A stretch of 64,000 nt of DNA from the NCBI RefSeq assembly GCF_003473485.1, contig NC_053048.1, forward strand, positions 10,043,501 to 10,107,500, in the 5' to 3' direction. Of this stretch, positions 1 to 11,270 are shown in pieces. A model generated the notes under the pieces. It was not told where the DNA came from and ran no database searches. It worked only from the letters and a program-made list of their open reading frames with translations. Within the stretch, counting starts at the first letter, position 1. Each line of letters opens with the position of its first letter. The stretch comes from Medicago truncatula (Eukaryota > Streptophyta > Magnoliopsida > Fabales > Fabaceae). The position numbers were made by a program, and so were the translations under genes.

Positions 1-940
1 TGTGATGTTGTTAATGGGAACAAAAAGTTTATTGCTAGTCCAATCCATTAGAAAGAATCATATTATTATCATTATTGTGCATATGTTTATATGATATTAG
101 GGTAGGTTATTGTTCCCAAAAAAATTGTACTTTGATCTACTTATAACATCAATTCGCCATGACTAGTAAGATGACGATTGTACGCATTGGCTAGTGTCAT
201 TGTTTGCATGTTGTTCAGGATGCATCACAAATATGGGAATAATCCGAGAGATAAGTTATTGAGGATGTATGATTGGATTTGTGATACTACAAACTAGATA
301 TTTAAAGTTTATCATCGATTTAAATACTTCATGGTGGCTAAAATACGAGTTTAAAAATTATTTTCATATGGTAAATAATATAATAACTGAAATATACATA
401 ATTCTCAATCAAGACTTAGAGAAATAAATTATAAATAAACTTTGGTTCAAAGCATAACATTTAAAAACCAAAAAGAGTACAAATTTTATTAGAAATACAA
501 AGTTAAAATATGATCCTTTTATTCGAACTTGATGTCACCTACCAGAGTTGACCACATCTCAAAATAATAAACGACATAAAATAGAGTCTTTAGATATGGC
601 ATCTGCTTCACTCCAAGACAATAAATACAACCTATAGAAGTTGAAATTTAAAACATATAGAGTCAGGGAAGGAAAATACAAAAAACAAAAGGGTATGTTT
701 TGAAAACATTTAATAGTAGAAATTAAATTAGAAAACACACAAAATAACAAGTAAATATCATATCATTCACCACACAAATAATTAAGGATCGTCGATATAT
801 AATGATATTTCAATTCACAATGTCTAAATGAGACAATCACAAATCAAGATTAAGTACCTATATACTTAAACTCTAATTCTTATAATTTGGTTCCATTATA
901 TTCTACAAAGGTTCATGCCTATCTCTATGGTACTGCATTG
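1..940. other. AT-rich non-coding DNA, nothing recognised
   Basis: No reading frame with protein-like composition and no recognisable repeat termini were seen. The short minus-strand ORF near 559-750 is a chance frame in AT-rich DNA. Confidence 0.5.
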
Positions 941-944
941 CTGA

Positions 945-1300
945 TTCATGAGATTATCACATCTCTCTAGTGATATTGCACCACATCATGTGTGATATTT
1001 ATCTCTAGTGATACCACATCATACAAACCCAAGGAATTCACATGCTTCTATACTATGAGTATTTTTCTCTCTAGCTATACCTCACGTGGTTTATTCTCTC
1101 TAGTGATAGTGCACCACATCTAGTATAATACATCTCTAGTGATATTACATCGTACCAACCATATGAATTAGATACTTATAAATTGAGAGTGTGCTTATTT
1201 CTAATCATACTTCACCATATGATCGCTTTTCTCTTGTGATATTGCGTCACATCTGATATGATACTTTTTTCTAGTTATATTGTATCATAGCAACCTTATA
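945..1300. repeat. degenerate tandem repeat built on a tctctagtgata motif
   Basis: The phrase tctctagtgata followed by caccacatc or a close variant recurs at about 962, 998, 1095, 1131, 1229 and 1269, with related forms between. Spacing is irregular at about 30-70 bp and the units are much diverged. It looks like an old minisatellite, with no coding content. Confidence 0.55.
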
Positions 1301-1309
1301 AATTAGATA

Positions 1310-3243
1310 CAACTCAAACATCACTTAGGCTTGTCAGAACATACCTAGTTTTTGTGAAAATAATCTCCACTTCAAGGCCCCAAACATTTAATCCCTCTCC
1401 TCATTAACTTAAGAGCATCATTTGCAGCATCATTTGGATCTATCACTATTTCAATATCTACGAGGTAATCATAAAAATATATATACATCTCAAGTTGATA
1501 ACAACAAAATCATTACTCATGTACTATTATCTCATAATATCTTATCCCTCATCACTTACAAGCATTTCACATGTATAAATTATCAAACAATTCAAATAAT
1601 AATATCAAACTATTAAGACAATTCAAGAGTAAAACACGAATTTTCACAATTGTATTAATGAAAAACCATTTAAAATAATTTAAATCAATCAAAACCTTAA
1701 TAAAGTTTCTAACTCGTATTTTAAGCCTACGTTTCCAGATTTTCACATTAGACCATTTTCAGTTAAAGTACTATGACCATTTGTAGCGATCCACGATGAA
1801 ATTGTTGAAAATACTGGTTTTCCCATTCATCACACTTATTTTACACTATGAATTTGAAATCATTTTCACCCCATACCTGTTTTTGATGCATTTTCAAACG
1901 CTAATCCTTGTCTCGGCGCAAAAATCTATTGTCCCATTATAGGACGAGAAAATGGCAACATTTGTTTTTTTACACAATTGATTAGCACCAAATATAATTT
2001 CTGTACATTTTCTTGCATGACTTCCATCTAAAATATGTCTGTTGTGGCATCTTCATTTTTTTTTTTAGGAAACATCTTCATTTTCTTTATATTCTCTTAT
2101 TGTTGTTCTCTCTCTAGTAGATTAGTTTTTTTTCTCTCTCACTTGACACATGTGCCAAAAACTTATTCAAACACACACAAACACACTCACACACCCGCAC
2201 CTATATTATTTTTCTTTTCTCCCTTGTTTTCAAGAAACATGGACCAATAACATAAACACGAATAATTACTTATTTTATTCCTCTACTCAAATTAAAACAA
2301 TATTCTCAAAATACTCATACTAAAATACGCATTTTAGACAATAATTAAAATAATAGCTATGAATTCTTACTAGATTCTAAAACACCACCTTCCAGCCCAA
2401 ATCCAAATCTCTCTTTCACAATGTAGCTTTTGATGAGAGAAATGTCTACTCATCACTTGTGGCAACTCCTCCATCAAATCCCATTCGGGCTCGGTCAAAA
2501 CATGCACAGAATGAAATAGGTTTTTTTATTTATTTTATTCTTACTTATTTTTGTTTTAAACTCTTATTTTGTGCATCATCTGATGGATAAAATGTTGGTT
2601 GTTCAATTTAAATCAAAGTCAGTCAAGGAATTCATATGAGTTTTTATCAGAAGTTGTTTCTAGACGAAGATAATGAGATTGTTAATTAACATTGGTGATC
2701 TGATTTGTTGTTGTTTTTAGTTTGTGGCTAACTTGTCGTAATGTTTTGCACATCAGTTTATTGCCGATCAATAACATATGCGAACCTCCTTAACTTTACA
2801 GAGGTTTTCTTGGTTAGCGAATGTTTGGTGATTTTTGGGATTCGAGCCGTCAGATCTTTGGCGGGAGTGTTAGTTGTTTGTTGGTTTCTAATTGTTTATT
2901 TGGTTTTAGTTCTAGATTCTCAATGACGATGATTCACGCCATCATCGTTGTTGTTCAAGTCACTGTTTTACGAAAGTTGGACAAATGATTGTTAGGCTAG
3001 AAATATCCATGAATACTTGTTTGTTTGTTGCAATGGGTTGTCGGTGAGTGAACATGTTTCCCGTATTGACGTTCGGGTTCACTCGTCCCTCTCAAGATCT
3101 TGGTTCAGTGCTGGTAAACAGTCATAAACCTCTTTTTATTTTAATTTGGTTTCATGCTCATACGCGTCAGGTTTGGTAAATTGCGCATTTGTGCGCAATA
3201 GTTTGCTTGATTCATACTTAGATTTGTAATTAATTGACCTTTA
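1310..3243. other. spacer without a recognised gene
   Basis: AT-rich sequence with a pyrimidine-rich and (CA)-rich stretch around 2035-2215 whose ORF is low complexity. From 2700 to 3240 base composition is slightly higher in GC and there are short open frames, but no family motif, splice-consistent exon set or repeat termini could be recognised. Confidence 0.45.
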
Positions 3244-3530
3244 GGACTGTTATGTATCACCTATTTGGGTGTTTATTATTTGTTTTACTTTAATCTACGT
3301 AAGATGTTGCGGATCTATCTGCACCAAGAAGGTGACGATCACAGAGGATGAGGGCAGCGCCGTTACCGAAGGTGAACTTGGGTTTGGCTTCCATCGGTTA
3401 TGCAGGATAGGTTTTGAATGGAATACAAATCGACTACAGGGAGACATGTTTATTAATTAAATGGGTGTTTTAATCTCAACCCTCTATTTTAATCTAATGG
3501 TTTGAGATTTGTTCTCATATTCTCATATGT
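3244..3530 (+). repeat. segmental duplication, copy 1, block A
   Basis: This block is nearly identical to 52402-52672. Homology starts abruptly at aggactgttatgtatcacc in both copies and runs to gagatttgtt. The two copies then diverge because copy 1 carries a 4.2-kb insertion here. The copies are in direct orientation about 49 kb apart. Confidence 0.9.
3290..3394 (-). other. 34-codon ORF inside the duplicated block, unknown
   Basis: An ATG-to-TAA frame on the minus strand begins MEAKPKFTFGNGAALI. The same frame is open in the other copy at 52449-52553. The substitutions between the copies inside the ORF all change an amino acid, which argues against strong purifying selection. It may be a leftover exon of a host gene. 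I do not recognise the protein. Confidence 0.25.
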
Positions 3531-3847
3531 AAGAAAGACATTATATATATATATATATATATGAGTCAGGATCCGTTGACACCAAATCCTGACCGTCCAT
3601 ATCATTTGATCTAAAAGCCAGAATTTACTCATTAAAGAGCTCATGTGGCTATTGTGTCTATTCGCCCACATGATCTTCTACATGTTGGGTTTCAGTTTGT
3701 CTCTCTCATTGTAGCGCCATCTGTAACGCCCTCTTTTATTATTTGATTATTTAAATGAGTTTAGAATATACTTATATGATTTGTATGATTTATATAATTT
3801 ATTTTGATGAGTGGTATTTTGTTATGTTATATGTTGATATTTATTAG

Positions 3848-4083
3848 TATAATATATATGATTTGTTATAGAAATATATATGATTTGTTATAGAAATATA
3901 TATATATGATTTGTTGTAAAAATATATATAATTTGTTATAGAAATATACATGATCTGTTATAGAAATATATATATATGATTGTTGTAGGAATATATATGA
4001 CCTGTTATAGAAATATATATAATTTGTTGTAGAAATATATGTTATTTAGTGTAGAAATATATATATATATATATATATGTTAT

Positions 4084-4125
<42 letters not shown>
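3848..4125. repeat. minisatellite (gatttgttatagaaatatat) running into (TA)n
   Basis: Roughly eight diverged units of about 26-32 bp with the core gatttgttatagaaatatat lie between 3848 and 4055. They are followed by long TA runs up to about 4125. The array lies in the upstream (U3-like) part of the solo LTR, before its TATA box. Confidence 0.7.
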
Positions 4126-4127
<2 letters not shown>

Positions 4128-4281
4128 TGTTTATATGATTATATAATTTATTAGGTAGCTTATTATATTGTTTAATAAAATAAGATTTGAAAATAAAATA
4201 AAATATTTAGTTAATGGTTGTTTTGTGAATTTAGAGAGTTTAGTGGTGTAAGTGGAATAAGATAAAATAGATAGGAGGGGA

Positions 4282-4289
4282 TATAAATA
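4282..4289 (+). promoter_or_regulatory. TATA box of the solo LTR
   Basis: The sequence tataaata sits about 560 bp into the LTR, in a locally GC-richer setting (ggaggggatataaatagg), as expected for the U3/R boundary. Whether it still drives transcription is unknown. Confidence 0.5.
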
Positions 4290-4659
4290 GGAGAAGACCT
4301 AGTTTAGAAAAAAATATAACGTACGACTGTTTTTGGAGAAAAGGGAGAAAAAGCCAAGAGAAGAGGGAGAAGACCTAGAGGCTGCGATTTTCATTCTTTA
4401 AGGTAAGGGTGAGACTACCATACAATTCTATTAATTCTGTAATTCAATTGGTTGTAATTAACAAGTTGTAGAATTGGATTAGAGAAGTTGGAAAACTAGG
4501 GTTAATGAGAGAGAATTGATGATTAAACGGTGAAAATTGATTAGATTGATGTAGAAACTGATTTTAGACCTTAGATAATGATTAAGATGAATTATGGAAT
4601 TGAGATTAGGCTTAAAACCATGAGAGTTGATGATTTTTAGGCATAACTGCACTTCTGCC

Positions 4660-5010
4660 CGTAGCGACATTCATCGCTCGTCTTCCGAACTATGATCCTC
4701 GCCACGGCGAGTGATGAACTTCATCGCTCGCCACGCGAGCAACCTTTCCTCGCCTCGCGAGTTACACGTTGCAGCTCGCCATAGCGAGCAGTTGAACTCG
4801 CCTCGCGAGCTTGACCAGAGAGCATGCAAGATTTCGTGATTTTGACTTTTGAGTTGAACCTTAGATGCCTTTGAGTGCCTGAACATGTCTAATATTGATT
4901 AGGAAAGAATGTAGGATGAGGTTGAACCTGGAAAGACTTAGAATGAAACTTTGGAGAATTTGACTGAACTCGCCATGGTGAGCAGAGGCTCTCGCCTCGC
5001 GAGCGCTTGT
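4660..5010. repeat. array of short GC-rich palindromes in the solo LTR
   Basis: Imperfect palindromes of the type gctcgccatagcgagc, ctcgccacgcgag and ctcgcctcgcgag occur about seven times (near 4700, 4722, 4752, 4775, 4798, 4970 and 4993). They stand out sharply from the surrounding AT-rich sequence. They could be sequence-directed regulatory sites or hairpins of the element. Confidence 0.7.
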
Positions 5011-6208
5011 GTTACAGAATGCCTTGTTTAGTTTAAATGCGATCTTTGTCGCACGAGTTGTTATGAGTTGAACCTTGGGATAGTAATGAGGAATATATAT
5101 GATATTAATGATGATTTGTGAAGTTGTTATATGATGATTTGAGGATATTTATAATGTTATATAATTAGATATATATTGCATGAATTATGTTTGATGATTG
5201 AAATGTTGATGACGTGCATTTGTAGTTGTTATATATGATGATTATTATTATTGAATGATGTTGTTTTGTTGTGATGAATATGATTTACTTGATGATTAAT
5301 GAGAGAATATTATATATTGTGGATGATGATGATATGATTAATGAGAGAATATTATAATGTGAATTAATGATTAAATGCATTACTTGAAATATTATTGAAT
5401 GATCAAGATGTTGTTGGAATGAATTGATATTATGAATTATACTGTTGATATGATCTGATTATGCTGCTATTGTTATTTAACTAAGTTGCATGAGTCTATA
5501 CAAGATGATTAAGATGATGTTGAACTCCAAATTATTGGATGTATAAGATATTTGATGATTAAGATGTTTTGTTGATAGAGTTCATGCATTAGCATACATT
5601 GAGCTTTGTCCTCACTGTCCTCACCACGATTGGAGCTTTGTCCTCCCCACGATGCTTAAAGTATATTAATACTATGATGACGATTGATACCACATGCATA
5701 TAAGAGGTCTAAGTTGCATTGTCGCATAGTTGAGTCAATGATGAATGATGTTATGATGCTATGATGATATGAGATGTTTATGTTGAAGATTTATGATGTT
5801 GATTATGATGTGGTTTGTGATGTTGTTATATGATGTTGTTTATGATGTTGATTAAGGTGTTATTATGTGTTGTTATATTATTATAAGATGATGTTTATGT
5901 TGTGATGTATATAATTTATTATTATTAAGTGATGATTATGTTGTATTGTATATAATTTATTATTATTAAGTGATGATTACGTTATGTTGTTGTTATATTA
6001 TTATATGATGATGAATATGTTGTTGTTATATTACTATATGATTATGAATATGTTGTTGTTATATTATTATGAGATGATGTTTATGTTGTGATGTATATAA
6101 TTATTATTATTAAGTGATGATCATATTGTGTTGTTTAAGTTATTAGTGATGATAATTACATGATGTTATCTATGAGTTGTTAAATGTACTTGGTGATGGT
6201 TATGTTAA

Positions 6209-6460
6209 GTTGATAAGTTGCCTTTTATTCATGAATTTATAATGAGATGTTTGATGAATAATTATTATTATGAATTGATGATGTTACGTATAGTTGATAA
6301 GTTGTCTTTTATCCATGAATTTATAATGAGATGTTTGATGAATAATTATTATTATGAATTGATGATGTTACGTATAGTTGATAAGTTATCTTTTATTCAT
6401 GAATTGATAATGAGATGCTTGGTGGAGAAATATTATTACGAATTAATGATGTTGTTATGT
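6209..6460. repeat. 84-bp tandem repeat, about three units
   Basis: Units start at gttgataagtt at 6209, 6293 and 6377, exactly 84 bp apart. The first two are almost identical and the third more diverged. The unit length is a multiple of three, so the array creates a repetitive ORF at 6218-6469 that is not a gene. It lies in the 3' part of the solo LTR. Confidence 0.85.
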
Positions 6461-7905
6461 TGTATATGAATTATGATTAAGATGTTGTTATGATGATCTA
6501 TGTTGGTTATGATTTGGCTATTATGTGTTCTATGATGATGTTTATAATGTGATGAATATGAAGTAAATGATAATTAGAAGTTGGTTGAACTATTAAGAAT
6601 TATTACATGAAGAATTATTATTACTAATAAATGAAGTTATTTATGTTGTTAAATATAATTATTGAATTATATGCTTGATATTATTGTTTTGTGAAATCTC
6701 ACCCCTTCTGCTTGGAAATGTTACTCTTCGTATGAGTAACTTGCAGGTAATCAAGTTTAGCTGTGAAGTGAGTCGATTCTCTCACGTGTGTCTTTAGGTG
6801 CTCTGATACGTAATGGATGAGAACTTTGTTATTGCTTTTCTATTCCTTACGTATTGTTTTTGAAGATTTATGACTATGTTTTTAGAGTGGACTTTTATGA
6901 GACATTTATGAAGAGGCCTTCGTGCCAAAGACTGTTTTAGTTATTGAATAAATTCCGCTGCGAAGTATTAAAGATTGTGTTATTGAATTTTAAAGGATAA
7001 ATAGTTATTTATTCAGTTTATGATTTTAAGAAAAGAATGTGACATTCCGTTTATGTGAATACTCTGATTAATTAAATGAAATTTTTACATTGGAAAAACG
7101 GGGTGTTACACCATCATTGATTTTCACCATCTCCGATTAATTATTGGTCTCCCCCATTGTAGCTTCGTCATTGATTTTCACCCTCTCCGATTAATATCAA
7201 TAATAAGATTGGTGAAAGTAATTCAGCTGTTTAGGACTTCAGAGAATTATAAGCAATTAAACTTTATTCAATTGGGGATTTAGGGAAATACCGGATGTCC
7301 AATCCAAATTTAAACATAACATCATAGTCGATCACATTATATGTTTAATTCCAACATCCAAATTTGCACGAGATGTCAGATAAAAAAAATATAAAAAAAT
7401 AATGAATATTATGAAAACAAGAAGTGGGGGCTGACATCTTAAACAAGGAGATAACATGGGATAAATAGAAATTGAGGTTCTCGTCCATCACTGAAGCTTC
7501 TAGGATTGCTAATGTAAAATGGAATTGAGGTTGGTCAATTTACATAACTATGATAGAAATAAAATCACCATAGCTGTCGTGAGTGAGTTAAGGAAAATGA
7601 AGAAGAAGAGGCGTGATTTCTTTTATCTGTAAAGGAGTCTTCACCTGAACAATTAAAGTGAATAAATGTCAGCCGTTAAGATGAAAAAAAGGACGGATAT
7701 GATTTGGTGTCAACAGATCCGGACTCATATATATATATAGACACACACATATGTATGTATGTATGTGTGTGTGTGTGTATCTTTGAAAAATATTTAACAT
7801 ACATTTAAGGCTATCAAAGAAATTGAAAGTTCAGAAAAAATATATGCATATGTAAGAGAAATTATAAGAGTAACACCATTAGTGTGAGCAAATAAAGTGA
7901 AAGAT

Positions 7906-8216
7906 TTATACGCAATAGAGAAATTGCGTTACCTTAAAATCTTTGAGGTGTTTACAATAACCTTCAACGCACCTCATACTTCCTAGAGGAGCAAACTTAA
8001 ATGTTGTATAACACTCGTTAGTACTTGCGCATCGCACTGTAATGTTAGACAAAGATAAAGAAATATTATAAAAAAGGGTAAAAGATTATATATAAAATTA
8101 ACAAAAAATGAGAATGAGGACATGACATAACCATAAATCGATATGCCGTCAACAACAACAAGACATAGGGAAACCAAAAGGATCACAATATAAACAATTT
8201 TGAGAGTTTCAGCCAT
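7906..8216 (-). CDS. nodule-specific cysteine-rich (NCR) peptide, gene 1
   Basis: Two exons on the minus strand: 8216-8132 and 8036-7906, joined by a GT-AG intron of 95 bp, give a 71-residue peptide. Residues 1-24 (MAETLKIVYIV... VVVDG) form a typical NCR signal peptide, targeting the secretory route to the symbiosome. The mature part begins ISIYVRCAST and has Cys at 31, 37, 51 and 56, matching the four-cysteine spacing C-x5-C-xn-C-x4-C of the family, plus an extra Cys at 70 near the C-terminus. An intron just after the signal peptide is the usual NCR gene structure. Such peptides act on rhizobial bacteroids in nodules of IRLC legumes. Reading straight through the intron gives an unrelated cysteine-poor tail, so unspliced ORF calling misses the gene. 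Family assignment is firm; expression is not shown by the sequence. Confidence 0.85.
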
Positions 8217-8498
8217 TTATTTTCACTTTTTTATGTAACATATATAAAATGGATTGATCACATTATATACTAAAGTCCCTCTATTTATGTTTCCATCAAT
8301 TGAATAGTTTTTAATAAATATGTTGTTGGAAGAAACTTGTCTTTAAAATTAGAAAAAAAATAAAATTAAATGTCTCTAAAGTATACAGTTGAATCATATT
8401 TGATCGTTTTTTTTTGTAGATCATATTTGACCCTTTAACTCATATAAGATATACCCAACTTTTCAAATAATTAAAGTTCATTTTTATTCACCAACCTT

Positions 8499-8499
<1 letters not shown>

Positions 8500-8529
<30 letters not shown>

Positions 8530-8545
8530 CATTATCATCTATTCT
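8500..8545. repeat. (TTA)n microsatellite
   Basis: A run of att/tta triplets. The paralogous site near 53425 has only a few triplets, so the array expanded or contracted after duplication. Confidence 0.9.
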
Positions 8546-8633
8546 TTCATAATAGAGAGAAGACAACCAACATCATATTATGTTGGTATGTGATAAGTGC
8601 AATTTCTAGCATCAAAGTATTGTGTTTATTGAT

Positions 8634-8770
8634 CCACAAAGACATGGAAAACGAACCATTCATTTATTTTGATAATCAAAATTGATACTAGCTTTCATTT
8701 TATCTTGCCATTTCTAAATGGAAACTTTGAGTTTACATATCCACCAAGACATGGAAAATGAACCATTCAT
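8634..8770. repeat. 107-bp direct repeat present only in copy 1
   Basis: The phrase acatggaaaa(c/t)gaaccattcat occurs at about 8641 and again 107 bp later. The paralogous segment near 53535 has a single copy. Either copy 1 gained an insertion or copy 2 lost the interval by recombination between the repeats. Confidence 0.7.
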
Positions 8771-10368
8771 CTATTTTCGTAAAAAATACATCATTAAACA
8801 ACAATTGAAACACATACATGTCCGCCAACAATGGTTAATTTGGTGGCAATTGCAATCGGTGAGAAGTAACCACATAAAATATTGATTGTACGACAACCAT
8901 TAAATTTAGCAGTAAACAAAATGGAAATAATAAATTAATGAATAAAAAGTATAGACGAAAAGGTAACACATCATTTGTTGAATAAAAAAGCAAAGAATCA
9001 ATTATAATACATTGGATCTTCTTTGTTATGGCTTCTATTTTTATTTTATAAATTGAATTGATTTTTACGTGAGTATGTTGCATTCTGCCGATGTGGCACG
9101 TCCATGTAACAATGTCACCCTTTGTTCAAAACCTCTTCTTAAGATGGCATCTTCCTACATGACAAGTCTCTATAGTTCATCTAATAATTGAAATTAATGC
9201 TGAAAAAATAAAGCGTAATTAAATATAAGTTCATCAATTTCTTTTATAACGATGTAAGGCCAATATTAATTACTTTAGTTTATTTTTAATTACATTTTTT
9301 AATGCGCACTTTCATTTTTTTTGTAGTATATTTATTTCCTTTTCATAATAGTCACTAAATAAGAATGATGCATGTAAGGTGATGATGAAATAACATATGA
9401 TATTTGTAGCTATGTTTTTAGTATATTTTCTTGCATTTGAAGGCAAATTATAAGTCAATTAGAGGAATTGTCACTAGTTTGAGGAACGTTTTGTATTTTT
9501 TTCACTCGAGTCGTTGTAATTTACTTTTATCATGCATTTTCATAGGTGTTTTTAGCGTTTTCTAGTGAGAAATCATGCAAATCGACAAATCTAGACATCA
9601 TGTGAAGGATCAACGATATGAAGATTAAAGACAATGATTTTTAGATGAAATCGACAAGACGGAAGGACGAGCGAAAATGGTTGAAATCGCACTTGAGGGG
9701 ATGCCTCATATTCCTCTCCACATGAGGCCATGTGCCCCTGTGCATGGAGGAGCTTTAGCTACTTCCCCATGCGCACCGCGCATGGACTAGACTAGATCCT
9801 AAGAAAACGCCAAAAAAGGGTAGCAAAATGCGTAAAAACTGTAGCTGTAGTCTACGAGAACGCTTTATCGTCTGTGGCAAAATAAGGCGTTGTCTTATCT
9901 TTTCACAACGGTTTTGTTCCCAAAGGACAACGTAGTAGGAAAAACCGTAATTTTAGGATTCATAAGAAAACGGATTTAGAAGATCTTAAAAACAACGGAA
10001 TTTTGCCGTTGTGAAGAACAAAAGCGTAGCAATTGGTAGCCTTTGGGAACGGTTTTTTAGGTGATGTCACTACGCCTTGCACCGTTGCTATTACTTAAAC
10101 CGTTCTGGAAGACCTGTATCTAATGGCCTCTTCATAAATACCCCAACAGTCAAAAAACGTTGCAAAAATGATTTTTTTTTAAAAAAAAAAATATAATTTC
10201 ATTAATGAATTAGAAAAGAAAATAAAGTCTGAAAAGAACAATAACATAAGTAAAAACTTTATTCATATAAACTTGTAACTAGATACTAAATTAAAAATAT
10301 ACATAAAATCAAATAGATGTCAATCATCATTGATCAGAATGAAAATAACATCTTCAAAATTACATACA

Positions 10369-10396
10369 TAAAAAAAAAAAAAAAAAAAAAAAAAAT
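10369..10396. repeat. poly(A) run of about 28
   Basis: A homopolymer inside the CACTA element. It could be the tail of a small retroposon, but no flanking duplication was identified. Confidence 0.7.
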
Positions 10397-10476
10397 TCTA
10401 ATGAATACTCTTGGATATAATGACAATTATCATTGGTCACAATCAATATAACATCTTCAAAGTGACCACCAACATT

Positions 10477-11270
10477 TATATCTCTTCATCTTGTGCTTCC
10501 AAATCTTGAAATTCTTTGTCAATATCATTATTATTCTTCTAGAATAAAATTAAAATGTTTAGAGGGGCACCCACTATGAATCACAGACATCCTTTGAATT
10601 AGACGTGTCCTGTTGTTGGACATGTGTCGATGTCGGACACTAACACATAATTAAACTGAATTGTGTGATTTTCTCAAATTATTATTGGTATCCTGCTTGT
10701 GTTTATGTCTAATGTTCGTATTTGTATTCATGCTTCATAAGATACTCATCCTGATTGCAACTTGTGTTAATGGCAAATTTATTTCATCTATCCATTTAGT
10801 ACAGGATGCTCAACCTATATATCAGGAAGTAAGTACTATATAAGACAAGGGAATAATAGAAAACAATGAAGAATGCCTAATTTTATCTTGTTTTAGTTCT
10901 CACTACCTCTATCACTTAAACCACCTATAGGAATAACTGACATCACTAACAGAATGTCGCCACAATGTCAATGGAACAAAGACAAACCTGACAAGCCCAA
11001 TTTAAGAAGCATAAACACCTTTTTTCCTTGAGCAATATCATACCAAAAATGCCTTCATAACTAAAAATTTAGCATCACAAAATATCATTAAATAAAAAAG
11101 TAAAAACAAAATTAAGATAAACTATGAACTAAAATAAAAACTAATCTTCAAAAGCATAATCTTTTTAATGTGTTACTATCTTGATGACCATCTATTAAAT
11201 ATAAAAGCTTAAACATTATTTACATCTCGTCAACTTATGCTTCCAAATCTTGAAATTCTTCAACAATATG
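10477..11270. repeat. pair of related sequences inside the CACTA element
   Basis: The phrase cttccaaatcttgaaattctt occurs at about 10497 and 11241 with similar flanks (atctcttcatcttgtg and atctcgtcaacttatg). This suggests an internal duplication within the element. There is no coding signal. Confidence 0.45.

Larger units (their letters stand above)
3722..7110 (+). mobile_element. 3.39-kb solo LTR (LTR retrotransposon remnant)
   Basis: The ends are TGTAACGCCC and GGGTGTTACA, a TG...CA pair in an imperfect 10-bp inverted repeat. They are flanked on both sides by ccatc (3717-3721 and 7111-7115), a perfect 5-bp target duplication. There is no internal coding domain, primer-binding site or second LTR, so this is a solo LTR left by recombination between two LTRs. 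A TATA box (tataaata, 4282-4289) gives plus orientation. The stretch after the TATA box is unusually long at about 2.8 kb and carries minisatellites and palindromes. Probably Ty3/gypsy by the look of its termini, but no pol gene is left to prove it. Confidence 0.85.
3555..7735. mobile_element. non-autonomous DNA element with terminal inverted repeats, containing a solo LTR
   Basis: The left end (3561-3600) reads atgagtcaggatccgttgac then accaaatc; the reverse complement of the right end (7691-7728) is nearly the same, differing at a few bases. Both ends run outward into (TA)n. Without the nested LTR the element would be about 790 bp and has no coding capacity. The paralogous site near 52672 lacks it. 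The exact target duplication cannot be fixed because both ends lie in TA repeats. Superfamily not assigned. Confidence 0.65.
7750..9795 (+). repeat. segmental duplication, copy 1, block B
   Basis: Matches 52680-54589 in the same order and orientation, with scattered substitutions and small indels. The block contains NCR gene 1 and its upstream region. It ends at actag, where copy 1 is interrupted by the CACTA element. Confidence 0.9.

Noticed and set aside
950..1310. CRISPR-like or satellite array
   Set aside because: Units are too diverged and irregularly spaced, and the organism is a plant. It is listed only as a degenerate tandem repeat.
6218..6469. Plus-strand ORF with a repeated FIHEFIMRCLMNNYYYELMM unit
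   Set aside because: It arises from the 84-bp tandem repeat in the solo LTR. The unit is a multiple of three, so the frame stays open by chance.
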